64,000 bases of DNA from an uncultured Pelagibacteraceae bacterium (GCA_902613855.1 CACMIX010000001.1:403902-467901), one strand, 5' to 3'; positions 26,018 through 36,106 are shown, numbered from the stretch's first letter. Notes: generated from the letters alone by a model not told the origin. Translations and numbers: made by a program.

Positions 26018-27199
26018 ATGATTAATTACATATCAAAACCTTTTAAATGGTTCTTTAAATTAGAAGCAGCTAGTGGATTAGTTTTGTTATTTGCTGCTAT
26101 TATTGCTTTATTTATAAGTAATTCAAACTTAGCAGATTTATATTTTTCAACTTTAAACAAATATCTATTCATCGGTATTAATAATTTTGGATTAAAACTT
26201 TCTGTAATCCATTGGATTAATGATGCTTTAATGGCAATATTTTTCTTCTTTGTAACACTTGAGATTAAAAGAGAATTTTTACAAGGCGAGCTTTCAAATA
26301 TAAAACAAGCCTTACTTCCAATAATTGCAGCTGTAGGAGGAATGTTGGTGCCTGCATTATTTTATGTTTTTATTAATTTTGGTGACAGTGAAACTTTAAA
26401 AGGATGGGCTATACCTTCAGCTACTGATATAGCTTTCTCGTTAGGTGTTTTGTCACTACTTGGAAAAAGAGTACCTTTATCTTTAAAAGTTTTTTTAACA
26501 GCACTAGCTATTATAGATGACTTGGGAGCGATAGTTATTATAGCTCTTTTCTACTCAGGAAATTTAAGTATAAAATATCTAATTTTAATGCTTGCAGCAT
26601 TTATCATTTTATTATTGATCAATAAATTTAATATCAAAAAATTTTTACCCTACTTGATTGTAGGATTGTTTCTATGGGATTTTACTCACAACTCAGGTGT
26701 ACACGCAACCATTGCTGGTGTTTTGCTAGCTATGACAATACCTCATAGGAAAAAAGAAAAAGATTTTTCATTATTAATTAAAATTGAACATGCCATCAGT
26801 CCTTATGTTGCCTTTGGTATAATGCCATTATTTGCTTTTGCTAATGCAGGTGTATCTCTAGAAGGTTTAACTTTTGGCTCTTTATTAAATAAAGTACCAT
26901 TAGGAATTTTATTAGGATTATTTGTTGGTAAACAATTTGGTGTCTTTATTTTCTCTTATGTGGCTATTAAAACCAAAATAGCACAAATGCCTAATGATAC
27001 GAGCTGGTACAATTTTTATGGCGTCGGTGTATTAACTGGTATTGGTTTTACAATGAGTCTTTTTGTTGGAAATTTAGCTTTTGCAGAAAATATGCAGTAT
27101 ATGGATGGAGTTAAAATTGGTGTATTAAGTGGGTCATTATTGTCCACTTTGTTTGGGTATTTCTTAATACTCCTTACTCCTAATAGACCTAAAAAGTAA
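26018..27199 (+). CDS. nhaA: Na+/H+ antiporter NhaA
   Basis: Inner-membrane antiporter that expels Na+ in exchange for protons. 393 residues with about 12 membrane segments. ASGLVLLFAAIIALFISNS at the start, GWAIPSATDIAFSLGVLSLLG, and LTALAIIDDLGAIVIIALFYS with the paired Asp of the ion site (D163/D164 in E. coli) are clear. GVHATIAGVLLAMTIP and GIGFTMSLFVGNLAF follow. Na+ extrusion fits a marine host. Confidence 0.97.
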   Translation: MINYISKPFKWFFKLEAASGLVLLFAAIIALFISNSNLADLYFSTLNKYLFIGINNFGLKLSVIHWINDALMAIFFFFVTLEIKREFLQGELSNIKQALLPIIAAVGGMLVPALFYVFINFGDSETLKGWAIPSATDIAFSLGVLSLLGKRVPLSLKVFLTALAIIDDLGAIVIIALFYSGNLSIKYLILMLAAFIILLLINKFNIKKFLPYLIVGLFLWDFTHNSGVHATIAGVLLAMTIPHRKKEKDFSLLIKIEHAISPYVAFGIMPLFAFANAGVSLEGLTFGSLLNKVPLGILLGLFVGKQFGVFIFSYVAIKTKIAQMPNDTSWYNFYGVGVLTGIGFTMSLFVGNLAFAENMQYMDGVKIGVLSGSLLSTLFGYFLILLTPNRPKK

Positions 27200-27207
27200 T
27201 TACAAAA

Positions 27208-27753
27208 ATGAAGAAATTATATTTAAGTGTTATATTAATAATTATGTTTTTTTTTAACAATATAGTTAAAGCTGAGTATGAAAAAATTTTTTACGATCTA
27301 AAAATAGAAAGCATAACTGGAGAGATAATAGATTTTAAGGAATACGAAAATAAAGCTGTCTTAGTAGTTAATACTGCAAGTTATTGTGGTTTTACAAGTC
27401 AGTATCAAGAATTACAAGAGCTATGGGACACTTATAAATCAAAGGGCTTAATAGTCTTAGGCATACCCTCAAATACATTTAATCAAGAAAAAAAAGATAA
27501 TGAAGAAGTCAAAAAGTTTTGTGAGGTAAATTTTAATATTAACTTCCCTTTATCCACTATTACTGAAATTAAAGGTGATAATGCACATGAAATCTATAAA
27601 TGGGCAAAAAAAAACTATGGAAAATCAGCCATTCCAAAATGGAATTTTTATAAAATATTGATTAATAAAGAAGGTAAAATTGAGGATACATTTGCATCTT
27701 TTACTAAACCTATGTCTGGTAAATTAATAAAAAAAATTGAAGGTATATTATAA
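27208..27753 (+). CDS. Glutathione peroxidase family protein, exported
   Basis: 181 residues. A signal peptide (about 1-22, ending VKA-E) precedes a thioredoxin-fold peroxidase: NTASYCGFTSQY carries the peroxidatic Cys, VLGIPSNTFNQEK provides the conserved Gln region, and AIPKWNFYKILINKEG supplies the Trp-Asn pair. The signal peptide suggests a periplasmic location, whereas most bacterial homologues are cytosolic; thioredoxin-like donors are probable. Its end overlaps the MBL hydrolase gene by 6 bases, tail to tail. Confidence 0.9.
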   Translation: MKKLYLSVILIIMFFFNNIVKAEYEKIFYDLKIESITGEIIDFKEYENKAVLVVNTASYCGFTSQYQELQELWDTYKSKGLIVLGIPSNTFNQEKKDNEEVKKFCEVNFNINFPLSTITEIKGDNAHEIYKWAKKNYGKSAIPKWNFYKILINKEGKIEDTFASFTKPMSGKLIKKIEGIL

Positions 27754-28518
27754 TTTAATTGTTAAACCATCATGTGCTGGAATAACATTTTTAGGTAAAA
27801 GTTTTTTTAAAACTTTGTAATCTAATACGGGTGATAAATTTGTTAAAATAGCATTTTTAGGTTTAAATTTCTCAATTATTGATAAAGAGTTTTCTAAATT
27901 AAAGTGAGATGGATGAAAATTGTACCATAAACAATCAATTATTAAATATTTCAGATTTTTAAAATATTTGTAATCTTTATTATATATTTTACTTACATCG
28001 CTTATATAGGCTAATTTCTTATCTATAATAAAGCAGTTTGATTTAATTTTACCATGATCAACTTCAACAGATTTAATTTTAATTTTCCTCTTATTATTTA
28101 ATGTGAAAAAATCATTTTTTAATTTATTTAATTTTAAAGTTGCGGGATATTCTTTCGTATAGCTTTTAAAAATATAAGAAAAAGTTTTCACAAGATAATT
28201 TGAGGTAAGTTTATCAGCATAAACGTCAATAGGTTTTCTACTATTAATAAAAAAAGATCTTAAATCATTAATACCATGAGTTTGATCTCCGTGCATATGT
28301 GAGTAAAGTACTTTATTTATTTTTTTAACTTTATGTCTCAATAGTTGCTGTCTAAGGTCTGGTGATGTATCTATTAAAATATTTTCATTTGAAGTTTGAA
28401 ATAATGCTGAACATCTGGTTCTATGGTTTTTTTTATTATTTGGATCACAGTTTCCATAAAAACCATCTGGTCTTGGCACACCCATTGAACTACCACAACC
28501 TAATATAATAAATTTCAT
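27748..28518 (-). CDS. MBL-fold metal-dependent hydrolase (PhnP-like)
   Basis: 256 residues. The start FIILGCGSSMGVPR is typical of the PhnP-like/RNase Z-like branch, and SHMHGDQTHGINDLR is the HxHxDxxH metal site; further metal ligands are in VDHG, DCLW and the late PAHDG. It usually lies after tatD in alphaproteobacterial metG operons, as here. The substrate is probably a cyclic phosphodiester, but that is inferred from the family. It sits 5 bases after tatD. Confidence 0.88.
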   Translation of the reverse strand: MKFIILGCGSSMGVPRPDGFYGNCDPNNKKNHRTRCSALFQTSNENILIDTSPDLRQQLLRHKVKKINKVLYSHMHGDQTHGINDLRSFFINSRKPIDVYADKLTSNYLVKTFSYIFKSYTKEYPATLKLNKLKNDFFTLNNKRKIKIKSVEVDHGKIKSNCFIIDKKLAYISDVSKIYNKDYKYFKNLKYLIIDCLWYNFHPSHFNLENSLSIIEKFKPKNAILTNLSPVLDYKVLKKLLPKNVIPAHDGLTIKL

Positions 28519-28523
28519 AACTA

Positions 28524-29285
28524 TTAGTTAAAGAATAGTTGATTAAAATTATTTGTAGTTATTTCTACGAGTTTTGACTTTGGTATTTCTTTAATTTCTG
28601 CAAGTTTAACGGCTGTAAAATCAATAAATGATGGTTCATTTTTTTTACCTCTATTTGGTACAGGAGCTAGAAAAGGACTGTCGGTTTCAATCAACACTTT
28701 TTCTAGAGGTAACGTCTTAAAGGTATCTTGCAAATCTAAAGAGTTTTTAAATGTAATAATTCCACTTGCTGAAAAATATGAGTTTAGTAGTAAAAGTTTT
28801 TTTGAAAATTCTTTAGATCCTGTAAAACAATGCATTAAAATTTTAAGGTCGCTATTTTTATATGAATTAAGTATTTCATATGTTTCATCTTCTGCATTTC
28901 TTGAATGAACAATTAATGGAGACTTGGTCTCAATGGAAGCTTCTATGTGTTCTTTAAAACTAGATATTTGTTTCTCACGATCACTATTATTATAATAAAA
29001 ATCTAATCCAGTTTCACCTATGCCAATAATCTTCTCATTTTCATTAAAGTTATGAACTAATTGAGAGGAAGTTAAAACATTTTTGTCACTTTCGTGTGGA
29101 TGAATACCAACAGTACCGTAAATAATGTCGTCTTTATGGATCAATTGTTTAATTTTAGAAAAACTATCTATTGATGTTGATATTGTCAGCAATTTTTTAA
29201 TACCAACATCTTTTGATCTTTGTATTACGTTACTAAGATCACTTATCAATGGTTCATGATCAAGATGACAGTGTGAATCAATCAT
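28524..29285 (-). CDS. tatD: TatD-family metal-dependent hydrolase/DNase
   Basis: 253 residues of a TIM-barrel hydrolase. MIDSHCHLDHE gives the first metal His pair, then GIGETGLDFYYNNSDREKQ with the bridging Glu, PLIVHSRNAEDET, ILMHCFTGS, and LIETDSPFLAP. Family members are 3'-5' exonucleases linked to DNA repair or RNA quality control. It is not part of Tat export despite the name. It overlaps metG by 8 bases. Confidence 0.94.
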   Translation of the reverse strand: MIDSHCHLDHEPLISDLSNVIQRSKDVGIKKLLTISTSIDSFSKIKQLIHKDDIIYGTVGIHPHESDKNVLTSSQLVHNFNENEKIIGIGETGLDFYYNNSDREKQISSFKEHIEASIETKSPLIVHSRNAEDETYEILNSYKNSDLKILMHCFTGSKEFSKKLLLLNSYFSASGIITFKNSLDLQDTFKTLPLEKVLIETDSPFLAPVPNRGKKNEPSFIDFTAVKLAEIKEIPKSKLVEITTNNFNQLFFN

Positions 29286-30819
29286 TATCTTTTTCTATTT
29301 TTTTAAAAAGTATATCTATTTTATTTATACTATTTCCTTTAATTAAAAATTCATTTTTAGATACGTCTTCTAATTTAATGTCATTTTCACCAAGATTGAA
29401 TATTTTTAAAGCCTTTAATACTGATCCTGGGATTATTGGATAGAGTAAAAAACTTATTTTTCTAATAATTTCTAAAGAAGTAAAAACGATGGTATTTAAT
29501 CTAGTAATATCATCCTTCTTTTTCCAAGGTTCTTGATCATTAAAATATTTATTAGCCTCAAAGAGAGAGTTAACTATATAATCAATATAAAAGTTTAAGT
29601 CTTGTTGATCTATTTTGGATCTTATGTTTTCTAAATTATCTTTAAATTTATTTAAAATATTAAAATCATCATCCTCGAATTTTATTTTTTCTGGTATTTT
29701 TCCATCACAATTTTTTATAGCAAATGCAGTAACACGTTGACATAAATTGCCATAATTGTTTGCCAAATCACTATTTATACAATCCTCTAGTCTATCTTGA
29801 GATATATTACCATCATTCCCAAAAGAAACTTCTTTAATTAAATAATATCTTAAAGGATCTAAGCCATATTCATCAATAATTTGTAAAGGATCTAAAATAT
29901 TACCTTTTGATTTTGACATTTTCTCGTCACCCGACAGTATCCATCCATGACCGTAAACTTTTTTTGGTAGTTCTATTTTAGCAGCTAATAAAAAGGCTGG
30001 CCAATATATGGCGTGAAATCTTAATATATCTTTGCCAATTAAATGTAATGAAGCAGGCCAAAATTTTTTAAATAACTCATCTTCTTTATTGGGATAGTTC
30101 AAGGCGCTTATGTAGTTGGTAAGTGCATCAAGCCAAACGTAAATAACATGATTTTTATTTCCAGGAACCTGTACACCCCATGAAAAACTTTTTCTGCTTA
30201 CAGAGAGATCCTTAAGTCCACTTTTAACAAAACTTATTACTTCATTTCTTCTAGAAGATGGTGAAATAAATTCAGGATTTTTTTCATAAAATTCTAATAA
30301 GGGTTTTTCCCATTTCGAAAGTCTAAAAAAATAAGACTCCTCCTCTATCCATTCAACAGCTGATTTTGAAGTAATTGAAATTTTTTTACCATCTACTTCT
30401 TCTATTTCATCCTCATTATAAAATGCTTCATCTGAAACAGAATACCATCCCGAGTAATTAGAAAGATAAATATGGTCATTTTTTTCTAGCTCTTTCCATA
30501 AATGCTGCACTGTTTTTTTATGTCTATCTTCTGTTGTTCGAATAAAATCAGTATTAGTTAAATTAAGAGTTTTAGACAAATCTCTAAAAGTTTCACTAAT
30601 TTGATTACAGAATTTAATTGGATCTAAACCTTGTTTCTCAGCTGATCTTTGAATTTTAAGTCCGTGCTCATCTGTTCCTGTTAAGAAATGTACTTTGTAA
30701 CCATCGATAGATTTAAATCTTGAAAAAAAATCAGCAATTATACTTGAATATGCATGTCCCATGTGAGGTCTTGCTGAAGGATAATATATTGGAGTTGTAA
30801 TATAAAAATTTTTATCCAT
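29278..30819 (-). CDS. metG: Methionyl-tRNA synthetase
   Basis: Class I synthetase of 513 residues. ITTPIYYPSARPHMGHAYS carries the HIGH-like motif, FLTGTDEHGLKIQ is conserved, and DEKMSKSKGN near 296 is the KMSKS loop. It is the short form without a C-terminal tRNA-binding domain and without the Cys-rich zinc knuckle pairs, as common in alphaproteobacteria. It overlaps holB and tatD by 8 bases each, indicating a tight operon. Confidence 0.97.
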   Translation of the reverse strand: MDKNFYITTPIYYPSARPHMGHAYSSIIADFFSRFKSIDGYKVHFLTGTDEHGLKIQRSAEKQGLDPIKFCNQISETFRDLSKTLNLTNTDFIRTTEDRHKKTVQHLWKELEKNDHIYLSNYSGWYSVSDEAFYNEDEIEEVDGKKISITSKSAVEWIEEESYFFRLSKWEKPLLEFYEKNPEFISPSSRRNEVISFVKSGLKDLSVSRKSFSWGVQVPGNKNHVIYVWLDALTNYISALNYPNKEDELFKKFWPASLHLIGKDILRFHAIYWPAFLLAAKIELPKKVYGHGWILSGDEKMSKSKGNILDPLQIIDEYGLDPLRYYLIKEVSFGNDGNISQDRLEDCINSDLANNYGNLCQRVTAFAIKNCDGKIPEKIKFEDDDFNILNKFKDNLENIRSKIDQQDLNFYIDYIVNSLFEANKYFNDQEPWKKKDDITRLNTIVFTSLEIIRKISFLLYPIIPGSVLKALKIFNLGENDIKLEDVSKNEFLIKGNSINKIDILFKKIEKDND

Positions 30820-31741
30820 TTAAAATTCGATCCTCAAATTCCATAAAAAGAGACTCCTCATCTAAATTATAAATTTTAGTATTAATTATTTTTTTTAAAA
30901 AAATTCTATAAAAGTTTAATACGTCGATATTTGCAATAGTAATATTTTTTCTTAAATAAATTTCAATAAAAGAGTAAAGTAATTCATTTAAGATTTTATT
31001 TTTTTTATATAGTCTATTTTTGATTATCAACGATAGAAAGTTTTTTAATGACAAATTTTTTGCATCAATCTCAAGTTCTTTTGAAATTAAAAAGATTTTT
31101 AATAGCTGCCCTGGTGTTAAATAATAATTAATTAATTCCTCATTTAATAAGTCGTAAATATCTTTATCAATAATCTTATTAGTGATCTCAATTACTTCAT
31201 TTTTAGAAAGAGAAATCTTAAAATTTATACATCTTGATTTTAAAGTTGGAAGAACACGTCTATTACTATTTATTAATATAAAATAAATATTATTATTTGG
31301 TTCTTCAATTACTTTTAATAATGCGTTTACAGAATTCAAATTAAGTAAATTAATATTATCAATCAAAACAAACCTAGGTATCGAGTTAAAAGATGATTTA
31401 TTTAAATTAGAAATTAAATTCCTAATTTGATTTATATCAATATTTTTCTTACCTTCTTCAACATCGATAAGATTAAAATTTGGATGAGATTTATTAAGGA
31501 CTAGTTTAAAAGACTTATTTTCACTATTGATTTTATAATTTTTTATATCATAGCCGAAATCCTCATTTAACGATAAGATATAATTAATTAAATGATAGGC
31601 TAAAGTGCATTTACCTATTCCCTTCTCACCAGATAAAATTATTTTATTAGGTAGCTTTTTTTTTAGTTGAAGTTTTTTTAATATGTTAAAAGTTTCTTGA
31701 TGTCCAAACAAACTTTGTTGTGATTGAGATTTTATATACAT
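30812..31741 (-). CDS. holB: DNA polymerase III delta-prime subunit
   Basis: 309 residues of the clamp-loader AAA+ family. GHQETFNILKKL begins the domain, LSGEKGIGKCTLAYHLINYIL is a P-loop, and the SRC motif appears in LPTLKSRCINFKI with NALLKVIEEPNNNIYFILI before it. The sequence is strongly drifted and the zinc-binding Cys cluster of typical delta-prime is missing. The position between tmk and metG supports holB over dnaX. It starts at the last base of tmk. Confidence 0.88.
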   Translation of the reverse strand: MYIKSQSQQSLFGHQETFNILKKLQLKKKLPNKIILSGEKGIGKCTLAYHLINYILSLNEDFGYDIKNYKINSENKSFKLVLNKSHPNFNLIDVEEGKKNIDINQIRNLISNLNKSSFNSIPRFVLIDNINLLNLNSVNALLKVIEEPNNNIYFILINSNRRVLPTLKSRCINFKISLSKNEVIEITNKIIDKDIYDLLNEELINYYLTPGQLLKIFLISKELEIDAKNLSLKNFLSLIIKNRLYKKNKILNELLYSFIEIYLRKNITIANIDVLNFYRIFLKKIINTKIYNLDEESLFMEFEDRILNG

Positions 31742-32355
31742 TAGATTAACTTATTTATTTTATTTAAAATTAATTTCTTATTATTTTTAATTTCTAAATT
31801 TGAATCAATTATCATATACGATTTTTTTTTCGAGTTAGCTAATTTAATAAAACCTTTCTGAACTTTGTTATAAAATTCTGAATTAAATTTATCGTACCTA
31901 TTAAGTGATTTTCTTTTTTTAAGTCTTAAAAATAAGTTTTTGTTATTTACCGTATTTAAAAATGTAAAATTTATTTTAATATTTTTGAGTAAATACTTAT
32001 TTAGCATATTAATTAAATTTAAATTTACACCCATACCATAATGCTGGTAAGCGACGGTAGAGTCAGTAAATCTATCAATAAGAATAATTTTTTTGTTATA
32101 ATTTTTTCTAATTAAACTTATATTTTCACTTCTTGATGACAAAAATAACAATAAATCTGTAACTTTATTAAAATTTGATTTATTATTTAGCATTAATCTT
32201 CTAATTTTTTCCGAATTAAGACTTCCACCTGGCTCTCGTATTTTAATAAAATTTATTTTTTTTTGTTTTAAATATCTTGCAACAGAAGCTAAATGGTAGC
32301 TTTTTCCACTCCCTTCAATACCCTCAAAAACAATAATAGGTTTTTTAGACATCAC
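31741..32355 (-). CDS. tmk: Thymidylate kinase
   Basis: Phosphorylates dTMP to dTDP. 204 residues. IIVFEGIEGSGKSYHLASVARYL carries the P-loop, REPGG is the substrate-binding motif near residue 41, and IDRFTDSTVAYQHYG is the DR-x-Y/Q region. Two ATG codons occur in tandem at the start, so it may begin at the second. It overlaps the carboxypeptidase gene by 11 bases and holB by one. Confidence 0.95.
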   Translation of the reverse strand: MMSKKPIIVFEGIEGSGKSYHLASVARYLKQKKINFIKIREPGGSLNSEKIRRLMLNNKSNFNKVTDLLLFLSSRSENISLIRKNYNKKIILIDRFTDSTVAYQHYGMGVNLNLINMLNKYLLKNIKINFTFLNTVNNKNLFLRLKKRKSLNRYDKFNSEFYNKVQKGFIKLANSKKKSYMIIDSNLEIKNNKKLILNKINKLI

Positions 32356-33496
32356 CCCAGATTAAATAGTTAATTGATTTAATTAATCTGGATATAAAAT
32401 TTACTTTTTTAACCTCTTTCGATGATAATAGGTCATATTCGCCAACTAATTCTTGATCATAAACTACTCTTAATGTTGCAATTTTTTGATTTTTTTTAAT
32501 CGGAGCTTCTACAGGACCCTCATATTTAACAGTAACTTTTAGTAATTTTTTTTTAGCTTTTTTAATAGTTTTGTAAATATCTTGTTCAGTATAAGCTTCA
32601 ACTGAGTCTTGTTTACCGAGCCAGACATTTATTTTTTGAAAAGGTTCATTGGATTTGGCTATTCTAACTAAGTCATAATTAGTTAATCCATATGTTAAAA
32701 GTTTGGTACTTTCTTTGGATCTTGAATTTTTTGTATTAAAACCACTGCCTACTGCTATCAACCTTCGACCATTTCTTTCTAAAGAAGATGCTAAAGAGTA
32801 TTTTTCTACAGCGAGATAACCTGTTTTAATTCCATCAGCTCCAAGGTTTTTATAAAGTAAAGGATTTCTATTGCCTTGGGTAATTGGATCACCTCCAGTA
32901 CGACTCCATGTAAATTCTTTTTCGGCAAACATTTTGTAAAACTCAGGGTGTTTTTCAATTAAATATCTAGACATAATCATTATGTCTCTGACGGTAGAAT
33001 AGTTATCAGGATCATTAATACCTGAAGAATTTGTAAAATTTGTATTTTCCATGCCAATTTCTCTTGCTTTAGCAGTCATTAACAAAGCAAACTCCTCTTC
33101 TGTACCAGCAATACCCTCTGCTAAAGCTATGCACGCATCATTACCTGATGCAATAATTATACCTTTAAGTAAATCTTCAACAGAAACTTGGTCTCCTACC
33201 ATAATAAACATAGAAGAATAACCCGCAGTAGATAGTCTCCAAGCCTTTTCAGAAATAATAAATTTTTCATCTAAACTTAAATCGCCTGATTTGATTAAAT
33301 CAAAAGCAATTATTGAAGTCATTATTTTAGTCATTGAAGCTGGATAAATTGATCTATCAGGTTCTTTTTCATACAAAATTTCACCAGAGTAGTAATCTTG
33401 AAGTATTGCTGTTCTTGCTTTTACATCAAAATTGGCCTGAGAAAATGAATATATAAACAAGCTGAGTAAAATATAAATTACTAATTTCCTAAGCAT
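32345..33496 (-). CDS. D-alanyl-D-alanine carboxypeptidase (PBP5/6 type)
   Basis: 383 residues. A signal peptide ends near QAN-F at about residue 22. Serine-peptidase motifs are intact: SMTK (active Ser) near 54, SGND near 117, and KTGYL near 220. A C-terminal PBP5-like beta domain follows, ending in a possible membrane-binding helix. It trims pentapeptides in periplasmic peptidoglycan. It lies with an RlpA/SPOR lipoprotein and a lytic transglycosylase, forming a small wall-remodelling set. It overlaps both neighbours. Confidence 0.94.
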   Translation of the reverse strand: MLRKLVIYILLSLFIYSFSQANFDVKARTAILQDYYSGEILYEKEPDRSIYPASMTKIMTSIIAFDLIKSGDLSLDEKFIISEKAWRLSTAGYSSMFIMVGDQVSVEDLLKGIIIASGNDACIALAEGIAGTEEEFALLMTAKAREIGMENTNFTNSSGINDPDNYSTVRDIMIMSRYLIEKHPEFYKMFAEKEFTWSRTGGDPITQGNRNPLLYKNLGADGIKTGYLAVEKYSLASSLERNGRRLIAVGSGFNTKNSRSKESTKLLTYGLTNYDLVRIAKSNEPFQKINVWLGKQDSVEAYTEQDIYKTIKKAKKKLLKVTVKYEGPVEAPIKKNQKIATLRVVYDQELVGEYDLLSSKEVKKVNFISRLIKSINYLIWGDV

Positions 33497-34250
33497 CTTT
33501 TAATATTTCTAAGTTTTCAAATTCTAATAGTTTTATTTCATCAAACGATTTTTCAAGTTTTTTTATATCATTATATGGACCTAATAATACCCTATATTTA
33601 GTCTGTGATAATTTTTTTATTAATGGATTTTTTAAATTTGTCTCTTTTTTAATTCTTAAGATCATATTCTCTGCTGAGTCTTTATAATAAAAATCAGCAA
33701 TCTTAATAGAGTATAAAAATTTATGTTTCTTTACTTTATTTTTTTTATTTAAATCTACACCTAAATTATCAATTGTAATACCATCAACAGGTGCTTTTTC
33801 AGCTACATTTTTTTCTTCATCGAATGTTTTTGCTTTTTTAGCAATAAATGTAGAGTTTTCAGATATAAGAACAAGATCAACGTAAGGCTCACTTAAATCA
33901 ATAGATAATTCATTAGCAATTCTTTTTGTTATTACTGAATTATAAAAATCTGAAAATTGAACATTATTTGAAATAACTTTAGCAATGATTGATTTATCAT
34001 TTACAGGATTGGTAATTTTAACAAATGAATTTTTTTTAATTTTTTTGTGAAAAATAACTAAAGCTCTATTATCAATTTTTTTTGTTATTTTATTATCTTT
34101 TTTAAGCTGTTCATCATAAATTAATGCAAAACCTGTATTACTATATTTTAGATAGTTAGAGTAATTTACTACTTTTTTTTTATCATCAAATTGTTGGCAT
34201 GCTGTTAAAAATAAAATTAATAATATAGTTAAAAATTTATCTAAGTTCAT
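33489..34250 (-). CDS. RlpA-like lipoprotein with SPOR domain
   Basis: 253 residues. A lipobox LFLTAC places the lipidated Cys near residue 18. About 60-130 fits a degenerate double-psi beta-barrel (NRALVIFHKKIKKNSFVKI, then SVITKRIANELSI), and the C-terminus about 180-250 fits a SPOR domain (FLYSIKIADFYYKDSAENMILRI, YRVLLGPYNDIKKLEKSFDEI). SPOR domains bind denuded glycan at division septa; RlpA proteins are lytic transglycosylases in some bacteria. The catalytic residues are not clear here. Coupled to the MltB-type gene by a 14-base overlap. Confidence 0.8.
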   Translation of the reverse strand: MNLDKFLTILLILFLTACQQFDDKKKVVNYSNYLKYSNTGFALIYDEQLKKDNKITKKIDNRALVIFHKKIKKNSFVKITNPVNDKSIIAKVISNNVQFSDFYNSVITKRIANELSIDLSEPYVDLVLISENSTFIAKKAKTFDEEKNVAEKAPVDGITIDNLGVDLNKKNKVKKHKFLYSIKIADFYYKDSAENMILRIKKETNLKNPLIKKLSQTKYRVLLGPYNDIKKLEKSFDEIKLLEFENLEILKDA

Positions 34251-35241
34251 TTTTAAATTTATCTTTTAAAGTACAGACAGCTAAAGCAAATCTTAAGGAT
34301 CTGTTCCATTGCAGTATAATTTCATAATTATCAAAAACAATAAAGGCTGGATTTAATGTATCAGCATCAGGTATTATATCTTTATCAGGTGTAATTATTG
34401 CTACTTGAAGATTTTGATATTTATTGTCTATTTCATTTATATTTTTAATAAATTTACTGTACGATTTTAATTTTTGTTTGTTATGAAGTTTCTTGGCTGA
34501 AACATTTAAATATTCTCTAGGTACATCATTGGATAAATTGACACTTAAAAAACAAGGTTGACCAGGCTTCCAACCAATTTGATTTAAATAATTACCTGCA
34601 GATGCATATGCATCTTTATTATTTTTTAAATCAATTGATCCATTATTGTCATAATCTATTGCGTAGTTTTTCATAGTTGAAGGCATAAATTGAAAAAAAC
34701 CAAATGCACCTGCCCAAGATCCAAAAAGAGTTTCATAATTAATTTGTTGTTTTTCAATAAGTTTTAAAAGTATTAACAATTCATTTGTAAAAAACTCAGA
34801 TCGCCTTTGATCAAAACTTAGTGTTGCAAGTGATGATAAAATATCCATTTTTCCTACATAAGTTCCAAAATTAGTTTCGATGCCCATTAGTGATAAAAGT
34901 AATTCTTGTTCAATATTAAATTTTTTTTCTACTGATTTAACCAGATTTGAATTTTGTTTATAAAAAGATAACCCTTTAGAAACCTTTTTTTCAGAAGTTC
35001 TCTTAGAAATATAAGTCTTTGTGTCTTCATAAAATTCTGGTTGAAAACGATCGTATTTAATAACATTAGGAAGGAATTTAGTATTAGACATAACTTCATC
35101 AAAAGTTTTTTCAGAAATATTATTTTTAAGTGCTATTTTTTTAAAACTTTTTTTCCAATTTTCAAATTCAATATTGATATCAGCATAAACATTAATATTT
35201 AAAGTAAATAAGATTATTAATAAGTATTTAATTATTTTCAT
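34237..35241 (-). CDS. MltB-type lytic murein transglycosylase
   Basis: 334 residues with an N-terminal signal (LLIILFTLNINVYA). LLSLMGIETNFGTYVGKMDILSSLATLSFD holds the catalytic Glu in GIETNFG, and FGSWAGAFGFFQFMPSTMKNYAIDYDNNGSIDL continues the SLT_2 domain with its EF-hand-like Ca site. It cleaves glycan strands in the periplasm. There is no lipobox, so it may be soluble. It belongs with the RlpA and D,D-carboxypeptidase genes next to it. Confidence 0.92.
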   Translation of the reverse strand: MKIIKYLLIILFTLNINVYADINIEFENWKKSFKKIALKNNISEKTFDEVMSNTKFLPNVIKYDRFQPEFYEDTKTYISKRTSEKKVSKGLSFYKQNSNLVKSVEKKFNIEQELLLSLMGIETNFGTYVGKMDILSSLATLSFDQRRSEFFTNELLILLKLIEKQQINYETLFGSWAGAFGFFQFMPSTMKNYAIDYDNNGSIDLKNNKDAYASAGNYLNQIGWKPGQPCFLSVNLSNDVPREYLNVSAKKLHNKQKLKSYSKFIKNINEIDNKYQNLQVAIITPDKDIIPDADTLNPAFIVFDNYEIILQWNRSLRFALAVCTLKDKFKNELR

Positions 35242-36106
35242 GTAAATCTTTCAAGTATACAATTACAGCAATCCAAATAAAAATAAAACTAACTAATTTA
35301 TTTAATGAAAAAACTTCATCATAATAAAAGAAACCAAGTAAAAATTGCAAAGTTGGAGTTATATAAAAAATCATTCCAGTTGGACCAAGTCCACATAGTT
35401 CAACCCCTCTAACATATAAAAATAGTGGTATAACAGTCATTGGTCCTGCCAAAAAAATTAGTAACATAACAGGAGGATTTTCAATTTTAAAATCATTAAA
35501 TCCATTAATGGAGATTAAATAAAAAGCTGCAATAGCAAATGGTAATATAAATAAGCTCTCTATTAATAATCCAATATCCGTATCAACATTAATTTTTTTT
35601 CTTAATAAATTATAAAACCCCCAGCTAAATGCTACGACTAAACCAAGCCATGGTAAAGATTTATAGCTCATAATAATTAAGTAAAGTATGGATACTATCA
35701 CTAAAATAATAGAAAAAATTCTTTTCTTGTTAAGAACTTCTTTAAAAAAAATATAACCTAACATCACACTAAGAATTGGCATTATAAAATAACCAAAACT
35801 TGCATCAATTATTCTATTTGTGGCAATAGCATAAATCCATGCAGCCCAATTTACAAAAATTAAACTGCCTGAAAAAAAAAGGTAAATTAAATTTTTTTTA
35901 TTTTTTAAAATTTCAAAAAAAATATGCCATTTGGAAAAAAGAAACGTGGTTAATATTAATGTAACAGTCGACCAAAGGCATCTATGAACAACAAGTTCTA
36001 TGTGACCAATATAAGTGATAGATTTAAAATAAATAACACCGATAAATCCCCACCAAAATGAGCCCGAACCAGCTAGTAGTAACCCCTTATTGAATTCTTT
36101 ATTCAT
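35228..36106 (-). CDS. RarD-type EamA permease
   Basis: 292 residues, about ten hydrophobic segments. The start KGLLLAGSGSFWWGFIGVIYFKSI, the HRCLWSTVTL segment and SFGYFIMPILSVMLGYIFFKE with GPTGMIFYITPTLQFLLGFFYYDE are typical of RarD (chloramphenicol-sensitive protein) of the DMT superfamily. The substrate is unknown. It overlaps the MltB-type gene by 14 bases and begins 87 bases from tRNA-Ser, which is divergent. Confidence 0.9.
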   Translation of the reverse strand: MNKEFNKGLLLAGSGSFWWGFIGVIYFKSITYIGHIELVVHRCLWSTVTLILTTFLFSKWHIFFEILKNKKNLIYLFFSGSLIFVNWAAWIYAIATNRIIDASFGYFIMPILSVMLGYIFFKEVLNKKRIFSIILVIVSILYLIIMSYKSLPWLGLVVAFSWGFYNLLRKKINVDTDIGLLIESLFILPFAIAAFYLISINGFNDFKIENPPVMLLIFLAGPMTVIPLFLYVRGVELCGLGPTGMIFYITPTLQFLLGFFYYDEVFSLNKLVSFIFIWIAVIVYLKDLHENN